DNA of 64,000 nucleotides, from NCBI GenBank assembly GCA_002179805.1, contig NAVB01000777.1:1-64000 (forward strand), in the 5' to 3' direction. The position numbers and the translations under genes were made by a program. Origin of the DNA: Acanthamoeba lenticulata (Eukaryota > Discosea > Longamoebia > Acanthamoebidae). Shown piece by piece: positions 35,311-45,897 of the stretch. The notes below the pieces were generated by a model. That model had not been told where the DNA came from and did not search any database. It was given only the letters and a program-made list of their open reading frames with translations. Numbering within the stretch: the first letter of the stretch is position 1; each line of letters starts with the position of its first letter.

Positions 35311-35511
35311 AGCTGTTTGGGCCATTGCATCGACTGATTACACCCCCTGCCACACGCCTCTTCATTATCCTCCTCATCAACGCAACAACAACAACAAGAG
35401 ACATGGCAAGGATTGGGATGTTGTGCAATTAAAAAAAAAAAAGTATAAAATTTGACCCATTCCATTCCATCCCCCAAGTGCCCTTGGAACAGCGAGAAGA
35501 AGACCAGGAGA

Positions 35512-38500
35512 TCAGGCGAGCTCGGCGAGCTGGTCGAGGAACTGCCGCGCGCTGAGGATCTCCGTGGACCCGTAGATGATCTGCTTCGGCGTCTCGCCCG
35601 TGCCCTTGGGTTGCTCCTGCTCGCGGCCATGCGACGCGATTCAGCTCAAGCTCATGATTGTAGATCGCCTCTTCAGGCCTTTGGTGGCGTACCTTGGCGT
35701 AGTCCTGCAGGTTCTGGAACTCGACGTAGTTGCCGCCGCCGATGACAAAGACGATGGCGTGGGAGTAGGGCGTGTTCTTGCGCGGGACCGAGCTCGCGGT
35801 CAGCTTGGGGTCGTAGTACTCGTACTGGTCCTCCACGCCCAGCGAGCTCCCGCCGCGCTGCTCCATGAGGGCGTCGACGACGCGCGTGAGGTAGAGGTGG
35901 CGCGAGGACGGGATCCACGTCTTGATGTGGTTCACGCCCTGCTGCACCAGCGAGGCCAGGCTCGTCGTGACCGACCCGCGCATGGACCCGCCCGTCGACC
36001 GTCCGGCACCGCCCTTGGCGCCGCCCAGCAGGCTGTTGTTGAACGCCTTCACCCTGAGCCATGGAAATGTGTGTGGATGTGTGTGTGTGTGTGTGTGTAG
36101 ATGATCAGCCCCCCGTCCGTGCGCTCGCGCTCTAGCAGACGAGCGGCGCGCACTTTTTGAGGTAGTGGAAGGGCCGCAGGTCGACGCCGGCCTCGGTCAG
36201 GGCGGCCTCGTATTTCTGCGCGCGAGATCGGATGTGAGGGAGGTCCGCATGAAGGGCGCGTCGGCGAGGTGTTAAGAAGTAAGGGGCGTACGGCGAGCTC
36301 GTCGTCGGGGATGGCGGTGGTGAGGTAGTAGATCAGGAACAGCCGTAGCTTGTCCTCCGCCGTGTCGGTCTTGGAGGTCAGCAGCGCCATGATCTCCTTC
36401 TTGTCCTGCTCGCGCCCACCACGCCGTCGTCGTCGTGGTCATCACCATCGTCCGTCGCCATCGTGTGAGAAAGAGCAGAATGAAGACGACGACGACGACA
36501 ATGAAGACGACGAGGAAGAGAGAGAGAGAGAGAAGAGGCGAGCTAGTAGTACGGGGGCAGAGTGGGTGGTGATGGCCTCCTCGAGCTTGAGGTAGGCGTC
36601 GAGGTTGCGCTGCTTGATGCGCTCAAACAGGGCCTTGGCGAGGGTGAGGTGCATGTCCACCAGCCGCTTCTTCTCCGTCAGCTCAAAGATGGAGCCCACG
36701 AACGAGCTCAGGTGCTTCGTCCTGTCCAGGCTCGCCCTGCGCTCGTCCGCCCACCGCCGCCGTGACCGTGAGGCGACCCTCCACCTTAAGGTGGCGCATG
36801 ACGTAAGGGCGCGCGTACAGGGGGTCGTCGTCCTCGTTGACCTTGAGCTTGTTGACCTCCTCCATGATCGACGTGTACTCCTTCACCTGCGCCTGCACGT
36901 CGACTGTACGCGCTCACTCAGGTACCGCACGACACGACACGACACGACACGAGCGCACGACACGACACGCGCGGGGGGGGGGTGGACCGTACCGACGACC
37001 TTGGGCCAGGGATTGCCGGCGCTGGCGACCCAGAAGGTGTCCGAGGCCGGGTCGAGGTCGTAGACCTTGGTCTCCATGCGGCCGGCCGGCTGGCCGCTGT
37101 CGGCCTCGACCTCCTGCTGGAGGCGGACCTTGTTGAGCTTCATGTCGAGCAGGTCGTGCACCAGCGCCTGGTAGGTCCACGTGTGGTGGAACATCACCGA
37201 CATGTCCACGTTGCGGTCCACCAGCACCAGCACTGCGCCCCGCCCGCTCAGCGTCAGAACCTTCTTCCTCGTCTTCTTCGTCTTTTTCTTCGTCTTCTTC
37301 TTCATATGTAAGAGGGGAGGGCCGTACGGGGCCGCTGGAAGGAGGTGGTCAGCGAGTCCGAGAGGGCCGACGACTTGAGGAGGTGGTCGCGGAGGCGGTC
37401 GCACAGGCGCTTGGCCACCATCGACGCTGCCGAGTTGCGCGGCGCCCGGATGATCGGCACTTGGCCCTGCCCGAGAAAAAAAAAAACAATTAATTTTACA
37501 TTTGTAAAAGTTGAATACTTGTTTCGAACTTTTGTTTGTATTTGGATTAAAAAATAAAAATAAAATCCAGTAAAAAAGGAAACTAAAATAGGAGGAAAGG
37601 TGAACGCACGAGGGTGACGATGGTCGAGTAGAGGGAGAGGGCGAGGGACTCGACGTTGGCCTCAGCCTGGGCGTCGGTGATGGACGGGCTGTTGAAGGCC
37701 ACGTAGGAGCGGTCCTGCGCGAGCGTGAAGAGGCGGTCCTCGAGGGCCAGAAAGTGGACGTACTGGTCGTAGACCTTGGCGATGCGCGACGGCGCGTCGG
37801 CGGCGGCGCCGCTGGAGTGGAGGAGGGTGGCCTCGGCCAGCTCCTCGAGCAACGGCCGCGGCACCGACGACGAGAAGTTGAGGTGCATCGAGTCGTACAG
37901 GTGCGACGTGCAGTCGCGCGCGATCCTCTGGATGTTGTCCCGCGTGGGGCTCACAAAGTAGATCGCCGGCACGTCGGGGATCGCCTGCCGATCTCCGTGC
38001 AGCGACCTGGACAAGAGGACCGTCATCATCATCGTCATCATCTTCTTCATGAGCGCCATCGTCATGAGGAAGGGCGACGATGATGAGAACGACGGTGGGC
38101 GGGTGGGAGCGGTACAAGTGGAGGGTGATGCCCTGCTTGCGCAGGTCGCCGACCTTGAGGAGGGGCGCGATGATGTCGCGGCAGTAGTCGTCGTAGAGGA
38201 GCACCTTCCACACGCCCTGCCAGCTCTCGGACGAGTCATCGTCGCTGTTGAGGTTGAGGAAGCGCAGGATGGCCTCTGTGACACATGCGACCGCGGTTCG
38301 TGCCGAGGCGACCGATGCGCCAAGTTAAATGGGTGAAAAAAGTGGAAATAAGCGCAGTGGCGATGCAGTTGGCAAATGCACTTCAAATTGCGCACGAGGC
38401 GAAGCAGAGATCTGGAAAGTTCATGATGAAGTGAGGAAACCTTTTTGTTTCTCGCGGATGGAGAAGGACGTGTCCTTGGCTTCCGCTGTCGCGCCGGCTT

Positions 38501-38628
38501 GAGGGAAGAGCGACGACGTGGAACTGCTTGTGCTGGGTGGGTTCATAGAGGAGGAGAGAGGGCACACGTTGTTTCGAAGCGCCCACAGAGACCTTCTTGG
38601 ATGCTGTCAATCGCGCGACGTGTCGTGT
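35512..38628 (-). CDS. SCFD1: SLY1/SCFD1, Sec1/Munc18 protein of ER-Golgi fusion
   Basis: About nine exons. In order from the N-terminus: AIDSIQE joined to [10 protein letters not shown], then [137 protein letters not shown] and finally [18 protein letters not shown], stop at 35512-35514. This matches the full SLY1 chain, which clamps syntaxin 5/18-type SNAREs. The first exon (about 38580-38628) carries no ATG before an in-frame stop, so the true start is probably in a further upstream exon that I cannot place. Confidence 0.92.
36926..36972. repeat. (ACGAC)n repeat in a SLY1 intron
   Basis: Pentamer repeats (CACGACACGACACG...) interrupted by GAGCG, followed by a run of G, all within an intron of the SLY1 gene. 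A separate (GT)n run lies at about 36070-36098 in another intron. Confidence 0.85.
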
Positions 38629-38777
38629 TTAAAAAAAAGGTTTTCTTCGTTTTTCTTCGTTCGTCACCACAGAATTATTTTCACAGGCCAACACCATCTC
38701 CACACGCCACAGTGCACTGGCATCTATCGTCAGCTAACCTATTTCAATTGGCCCCTTGAAGACACCTACACAGCACC

Positions 38778-41700
38778 ATGTCCCGGCACAGAGATTTCCA
38801 AAAGTTTGATCGATCGGGTACCAATCACCACATCCGCTCTTTTTTTAATGGACAACATGACTCATGTTCGGCTCTGCAGAGTACAGCCACAGCTACTCTG
38901 AATCGGAGGACGACTACGACTATGGCGTGTCTCCCGCCTCTCCCTCAGTCGGTGCTGATTCTTTCCCCTTTCTTATTTTTGTGAAACATATCTTTTCCAT
39001 ATTTTGTAAAACATATCTTTTCCATATTTTTTTTTTGGTAAATAAAATAATATGCTCATTCATACTTTTGTAGCCCAATTCATGTACAGGGGCACTGGCC
39101 AGCCAGAGCAAACGTATGATCCTGGTACGTCTACTTCCATGCCTATAGTACGTCGCCTTTTGTAACGTTTTTTTTGGCTATTACAGATGAAGAGCTGTAC
39201 AAGGCTGTAGACAACGTCTACGCCGTGCTGGGCGATGACGCCCCGGTCACTGAAGACGAGGTCATCGCCGCTCTGCAGCGCTACGACTTTGACGAAGAGA
39301 AGACCATCTCCGCCCTACTCACCGAAATCGGCGGCAAGAGTGCGAGCCCCCACTTCACGTTCTCTCGTCCGCTCTGCTCTACAAGATGAGGCTCATTCAT
39401 CTCTCTGCTGTTCATGCCCTGTCTTGCCAGGTCCTGCTCGTGACGAGGACGTGTTTGCGTTTGACGAAGACATTCCTCGACCCAAAGCACAGCCCAAGCC
39501 ACAACAGCAACAACAAAAGCAGCAGCCCAAGCAGCAACAACAACCCAAGACCCAGCAAAAGCAACAACAACAGCAGCCCAAGGCCCAGGTACAGCATTTC
39601 CCATTGGAATGTCTGGAATTTGGCTTCATGGCGGGAAAGGCTAACCTGTCCGGCTGCGGTAGCCACAGCAGAGCGCGGGGAAGAAGGGGCCTCAGCCGTC
39701 GGCGTTGGCGCAGAACCTGAACAGCGTCCATCAACAGCAGAAAGGTCCCTCCTTTACGTCCCAGTTTCTGTCCTCCGCGTCGCTCGTCCCCCATCCGACC
39801 AGCACACTCCCCGCCGGTGGGTCCTCCTCGCCGCGTGTGTTTGTGTGTTTGTGTCCACTTTTATCTTGGCTTCGCTGGCGCGCACGTGTGGGCGCTGACT
39901 CTGTGGCGTTGGACAACGTGGTGATGTCGACAGGCGTGAAGCCGTTCGACTTCAACGAGCCGTCACCCGATGACGTAGTTCTCGAGAAGCGGAAACAGGC
40001 CTTCAAGCAAAAGAAGAGTACGCGCGCTCGCTCGCTCGTTCTATTGGTGCTCGTGTCGTGCGCTCTGCTCACATACGCACGCATGCGCACGTGAATAGGC
40101 GAGCAGTACAACCTCAAGCCCGCGGAGACCGCCAAGGGCACCACAGCAGCGGCGGCCAAGGCCGCCGGAGCCAAGCAACAGCCGGCCACGCCCGCCAAGA
40201 AAACCCAGGAAAAGCAGAAGGAAAAGGAGGAGAGTGAACACGACGGAGGCGAGGTGGACAACGTGACCAAGGCCCTCGACGAGGTCAGCCTGAGCGAGAA
40301 GATGTATGTGTGGCCAATCCCCGGTCTTCCTCCGCATATGTGCGATCGCAGGCCTGAACGCGTGTGTGCTGCTCGTCCGATGAAGTGCCAAGTCGAGGCA
40401 GGTGAAGCAGATGCCCGACAGCCGGCGACGAGAGATCGAAACGCAGATCAAGGCCGAGCAGTCGGAGGGCAACAAGCGCCATCTGTCGATGGTCGTCATC
40501 GGCCACGTCGACGCCGGCAAGTCCACCATCATGGGCCATCTCCTCCACCTCTGCGGCCACGTCGACAAGAAGACCATCAACAAGTACGAGCGCGACTCCA
40601 AAGTTGCTGGTACGCCTCCTTTATTAAAATAATGAATTTTCTTAAGTATAAAATAAAATAAAACTCATTTAATTGGATTAATGAACGACAGGCAAGGGCT
40701 CGTTCTCGTTCGCGTGGGTGCTGGACGAGCACGAGGAAGAGCGAGCGCGCGGCGTGACCATGGACGTGGCTGTCCGCCGGCTCGAGACGGAGAACCGGCG
40801 CATCACTCTCCTCGACGCGCCCGGCCATCGCGACTTTGTGCCCAACATGGTTCGTGTGCTCAGCCCCAAGCCGCAATAAGATGACTATTGATTCCTCGTG
40901 TGTTCAACACAACAGATTTCGGGCACGGCGCAGGCCGACGTGGCGGTGCTGGTTATCGACTCCAGCCCGGGCGAGTTCGAGGCCGGATTCGCCGCGGACG
41001 GCCAGACCAAGGAGCACGCCCTCCTGGCGCGCTCCCTCGGCGTCATGCAGCTCACTGTCGTCGTCAACAAGATGGACGCCGTACGTCGGAATTTCCCTCT
41101 CCCTCCCCATTGCATGCCTCAAATTCTTACAGCTGGCGACGACGGCCCGGGGGCGCAGGTTGGGTGGGCCAAGGAGCGGTTCGAGGAGGTGCAGGCCGTC
41201 GTGGGCGCGTTCCTCAAGCAGGCCGGCTTCCTGGCCAAGAACATCACGTGGGTCCCGTGCTCGGGCCTCAGCGGCGAGAACCTCATCGAGCGCAAGGAGC
41301 CCAAGCTCGCCGCCTGGTACTCGGGCCCCACGCTGGTCCAGTCCATCGGTACGTCGACGAACCGTTACGTCCCATAATCGTCGCGCACGCCGGGGGACTG
41401 ACCAACCGGCCGCGCTACACAGACGCCTTCCGGCCGGGCCAGCGACCGATCGAGAAGCCGCTGCGGTTCTGCCTGTCGGACGTGTTCAAGAGCGGCTCGC
41501 TCGGGGTGGGCGTTGTGGGCAAGGTCGAGACCGGCATCGTGGCGGTGGGCGATAAGCTGCTCGTGATGCCCATCGGCGAGCTGTGCACGGTCAAGTCAAT
41601 TCAGGCGCACGACGAGTCGGCCAAGTGGGCCCAGGCCGGCGACAACGTTGAGGTAACGTCTCCGCCCCTCTTCCTTCACGCCCCGCGTGAGTCCGCTCGG

Positions 41701-42271
41701 GCCTTAGACTGATTCCTCCGTTTGTCTGCGCCGGGACTCGAACCCGATGACTTGTGTGGGCGGCGATCACGACCACCACCATTAGATGACGGTGCAGGGC
41801 CTGGACGTGGTCTCCTTCAAGGTGGGCGGCGTGCTGTGCGACCCGGAGCACCCGGTGCACGTGGCCACCGTGTTCAGGGCGCAGATCTACGTCTTCCCCA
41901 CGCTGATCCCCATCACCAAGGGTCCTTTTTTCCAGCCCCCCCCCCCGCCGTGTGGGCCCGAACGCGCTTTCTCACATCACACGTGCGGGGGTCGTGTGAG
42001 GACAGGCTTCCAGTCGGTGATGCACACGCACACGCTGCACGAGCCGGCCCATTTGAGCAAGCTCGTGGCGATCATCGACCAGGCGTCGGGCGAGGTCAAG
42101 AAGAAGCGGCCGCGCTGTCTGACGGAGAAGATGACCGCCGTGGTCGAGGTGGTCACGCTCAAGCCGGTCTGCGTGGAGCTGTTCCGCGACTTCAAGCAGC
42201 TCGGCCGCTTCATGCTTCGCTCGGGCGGCCGCACCGTCGCTGCTGGTGTCATTTCCGAGATTCTCCACTAG
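38778..42271 (+). CDS. HBS1L: HBS1 ribosome-rescue GTPase
   Basis: Roughly fifteen exons starting [11 protein letters not shown]. The HBS1 N-terminal motif follows ([22 protein letters not shown]), then a small UBA-like helical unit ([20 protein letters not shown]), then a Gln-rich linker. The translational GTPase core has GHVDAGKST (G1), RGVTMD (switch 1), [14 protein letters not shown] (G3) and VVNKMDA (G4). Beta-barrel domains follow ([41 protein letters not shown]) and it ends [17 protein letters not shown]1 partners Dom34/Pelota to split stalled ribosomes in no-go and non-stop decay. The start is about 150 bases from the divergent SLY1 5' end. Confidence 0.95.
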
Positions 42272-42647
42272 ACGCCCTTTTGACCTCAGCGATGCCTCCC
42301 CTCAGTCGAGTGGCGGTTTGGTAAATACTAAATAGTCATCAAAAGCCTTGTTGAGTGGGGTCCAGTGGACTCCTGAGGCCATCGTTTCCAGTCAACTGGT
42401 GAAGTCCAACACGTCCAACGAGGAGAATGACACCAGAAGACGAGGCTGTCCCGTGGGGGCTGGGGAAACCTGGGAATTTTGGGGGACGTCATCGCCACAA
42501 AACGCCCACTTTTCGTGAGGAAAGTTCAGAACGCCGGCAAACCAGAGCCTGGGAAGGGCGAGCAGTCTCAAGCGCCAGCGTTGACTCTTCCAGCCCTCGA
42601 TTGAGCAAGCCTTACGCCCGACAAGACAGTAGCTACTTTTTGACAAG
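42272..42647. other. Tandem intergenic spacer
   Basis: Between HBS1 and the methyltransferase-BTB gene, both on the plus strand. Short ORFs lack family features. Probably contains the promoter of the latter. Confidence 0.5.
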
Positions 42648-44531
42648 ATGAACAGCGGAGAGGGCGATGATCACCATGCACGGCCCTTCTCTTTATTTGC
42701 ATCCATTAATGAACTTGATCAAAGCAATTTCTCATCGCGATTGAATCTGCAGGAAGAAAATGAGCGTGAAGAGGAACAGGAAGAGGATGAGGAGGAGGCG
42801 GCACGCAACAATGCCTTTCTCCACCACCTCCTTGCCGCCATGGTCACGCGTCAACGCACAAACGATACCAACGAAGAGGTACCGCCCCCTTTTGCAGTTC
42901 CTGTTGCTTCTTGCTTGACGCTGAATCGGTCTGGCCATCGATGACAGCTCGTAGCGAGCTTAAGGCGCAGTGGCGCACTGCGGTCGGCGGAGGTGGAAGC
43001 CGCGCTTCGGGCGGTACCACGCGGCCCGTTCGTGCCGCAGGAGCTGAGCGACCAGGCCTACGTCGACACGCCGCTGCGGCTGGCGGCCTTTGGCTTCAAC
43101 ATCTCGGCCCCGCACATGTACGCTATGTGCCTTGAGGCCCTCGAACTCGAGCTCGGCCACGCTTTTCTGGACGTTGGCTCCGGCTGCGGCCACATGACCG
43201 CCCTCGGTGCCCACCTCGTCGGCAAGGCCGGACGAGCCGACGGGATCGACCTCCTGCCGGAGTACAAGCAATTCGCCGAAGAAAACCTCAAGCGCCTCAA
43301 GCAGGAGACCGGCCTCGAGTTCTCCAACATCAGCTTTGAAGTGCGCAACTGCTTCCTGCCAGACATCGAGGTGCGCCCCCAAGTCCCCCCCAAAGCCTGA
43401 AGCCATGTCATGCTGACGTGGCAGGCACGTCACCAGGAGAGGATGTACGATAGGATCCACGTGGGGGCGTGTTGCCCGACGCCTCGGCTGCAGTCCCTGA
43501 TCGACCTGCTCAAGCCGGGCGGCGTGATGGTGACTCCCAACGAGGACGCGCTGGTGAAGATCACTAAGAGCGCCGATGGGAAGTCGACCGCGCTTGAGAA
43601 GCTGGCCAGTGTGCGGTACGGCGACCTCAAGGTGCCCTCGGACGTCGAGATCAAGGAGGCCCAGCTGGCCCTCGAGCGCAAGCGGGCCACCACCATCGAG
43701 ATCCCGCCGGACACCTTTGTCCAGGACTTTGCGCGCCTCCTCAACAATCCCGACATGTCCGACGTTGTATTCCTGGTTGACGGCAAGAAGGTGTTTGCCC
43801 ACCGCTTCATCCTCAAGGTCCGATCGGAGCACTTCCGCGCCATGTTTTCCAAGTGCGTCATCCACACTCCTTCCCCTCTTAGGTCCCCGTGAGGCTGCTA
43901 ATCTCCATGCTCTCTCTTATGACGACATTAGCGGCCTGAAGGAGTCGCGAGACAGCGAAGTGGTGCTGCACGACACTGAATACGTGCCCTTCATGGCCTG
44001 CCTCGAGTTCATCTACTCGGGCCAGGTGCAGATTCCTGATGCCGATTTTGCAATCGAGCTCGTACGACGACGCGCCCCTCTCCATCGCCTTTACGGCCCG
44101 GTTCTCCGGTCTCGCTTGTGGTTAACGCGGTGGCGATGGGCGGACAGATCGGGGAGGCCAACAAGCTGCAGCTCATGCGGCTCAAGGCCCTGTGCGAGGA
44201 AATTATCTCCAAAAACATCGACGTCGAGAACGCGGCCTACGTGTATCAGGTGGCCAGCTACCACGCCGTGCCGCGTCTTCGCTCCATCGCCCTCGTACGA
44301 GGCCTTTCTGGACTCCACTTCTTCATCTCAACATCGTTAACAACCACCTTTGTGTTGGTTGTGGTGCAGGACTTTGTGGTGACCAACTTCGACCAGGTCT
44401 CGCAGACCAAGACCTTTGCCGAAATGGACCGCGCGCTGCTGCTCGAGGTCATGCAGGAGGCCTGCAAGCTCGTCACCAAGACCCGCACTTCCTCCACCTC
44501 CTCCTCTTCCACCACCAACGGCAACGCTTGA
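42648..44531 (+). CDS. Protein-L-isoaspartyl methyltransferase-like domain fused to BTB/POZ
   Basis: Six exons (42648-42878, 42948-43370, 43425-43852, 43932-44061, 44148-44294, 44370-44531) give 506 residues, all joins in phase. Residues 78-300 are PIMT-like: PRGPFVP, the substrate-side NISAPHMYAMCLEAL, the SAM loop FLDVGSGCGHMTALGAHL, YDRIHVGACCP and LKPGGVMVTP. Residues 315-430 are a BTB/POZ domain: NPDMSDVVFLVDGKKVFAHR, FILKVRSEHFRAMFS, YVPFMACLEFIYSGQV, then GEANKLQLMRLKALCEEII. A short BACK-like helical stretch and a Ser/Thr-rich end follow. PIMT repairs isoaspartate in aged proteins; BTB domains dimerise and recruit cullin-3. The first 77 residues are acidic. Confidence 0.9.
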
Positions 44532-44688
44532 TCATGTTGATATGGTTATGCACCACCAGGGAACAAAGTGTAGATAGTGCCTATTTTTTATTCCTCTTTT
44601 TATTATAAATTGGGCAAATTGAACAAAAATCTTTATGTGGCCGGAAATAAATAAATTAACAAATAAACAAATAAACAAATAAAAAAAA

Positions 44689-45689
44689 TCAACTGATGCG
44701 GAAGGTGAGGTTGATGCGAGGCTCGGTGACCTTGGCCTGCTTGGGGACGCCATGCTGCCACGATTCTTGCGTGCGGCCGTCCATGACGATGAGAGAACCC
44801 GGCTCCATGTTCCACTCGAGCTTGGTCTTGGTTAGCGTGTGCTTCAGCACAAACTTGCGCACGGCCCCAAGCGAAAGGGACGCGATCACGCCTTTGCCCT
44901 GCATTCATTCATTCATTCCTGTGTAAAGAGCTTCTTCCCTTTTAATCAAACGGGAGGCACCGCTACCTTGGGAATCGCCTCGCGGTCGGCGTGCATGGAG
45001 ATCGAGTCTTTGCCGTCGCGATACAGGTTGAAGAGGAGATAGTCAAAGCGGCACCCAAGCACGTTTTCAAGGCGCTGGCGCAGGGCCAGCATATCTTCGG
45101 ACCATGGCGTTGGCTTGGTGTCGAGGTAGACAGAGGCGCCCACGTTTTCATCTGCCATCCAGCACTGCAGGCGCGGTGTCCTGCTCACACAGCGTGAGTG
45201 CACGAGACTAGTCGTGAACATGTGGAGATGGTGAAATGATGACACGCACTTGTAGGTTTTGCCGTAGACCGTGACGTCTGACTGCCGCCAGTCGAGGTCT
45301 CGCTTTAGACTGTCGAACAGGGCGGTCGCTTCTTCAATGTCAAGGAACCGCGAATGCCTTCGCAACACACCACCACCAAGCAGACGCCAAGACTCCATGC
45401 CGCGCATGCCGTCATCCAGCCACTTGGCCACGACCCCAGCCGGCAAGTCAACCGTCTGCGGCTTCTCTCGCGTGGGGGACGCGCCAGTGCGAAGTGGCGA
45501 TGCAGCACCTACGCCCCCCTCAGTGGCCACTTCTTTGCCTTTGGCCTTTTTTGTGGGACTTTGATTGGGGGTCGAGGGGTGGCTTTGCGTGGCTGTCCCT
45601 GCATTTGCCTCCTCTCCCTCTTCTTCCACCTGCTTCCGTTTGAGGGGCGACTGGTTTGTGTTCTTCCTTCGCACCACGTACTTGTCCAT
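44689..45689 (-). CDS. ALKBH2/3-like AlkB DNA dioxygenase
   Basis: Three exons (45689-45250, 45180-44967, 44898-44689) give 287 residues from MDKYVVRRK (an earlier in-frame ATG is one codon upstream). The 2-oxoglutarate/Fe(II) dioxygenase core shows GASVYLDTKPTPWSEDMLAL, FNLYRDGKDSISMHADREA (iron-binding HxD), ASLSLGAVRKFVLKH, SLIVMDGRTQESWQHGVPK (second His) and RINLTFR (2-oxoglutarate-binding Arg). This is the ALKBH2/ALKBH3 pattern, enzymes that strip methyl groups from 1-methyladenine and 3-methylcytosine. Residues 3-7 (KYVVR) fit the APIM PCNA-binding motif at the same place as in human ALKBH2. A disordered basic linker of about 80 residues follows. Confidence 0.92.
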
Positions 45690-45897
45690 CATTCGACAAT
45701 CTGAACAGCAGCGAGGTAGCCTCTCTGTTGTGCAAACAAAGCGGCGCATCTGGCTTGGCCTGGCTTGTCGCCCTTTTATTTATATTTACTTCCGGACCAA
45801 TTCCCAGAATTGTAAACGCGAAACACAAAAAAATATAAAAACAGTTGAAAGAAATCAAGAAGGTGAAGATGTGGAGCTTCCTCTTGCACACAAGAGT

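Noticed and set aside
33688..35325. 545-codon open frame on the minus strand
   Set aside because: Antisense shadow of DDX55, crosses its introns including the AAAATC repeat.
41715..41790. tRNA-like sequence on the minus strand within an HBS1 intron (B-box-like GGTTCGAGTCC with a T-arm stem)
   Set aside because: The B box is good and an A-box-like TAATGGTGG lies at a suitable distance, but no anticodon stem or acceptor stem can be paired. Treated as chance or a decayed fragment.
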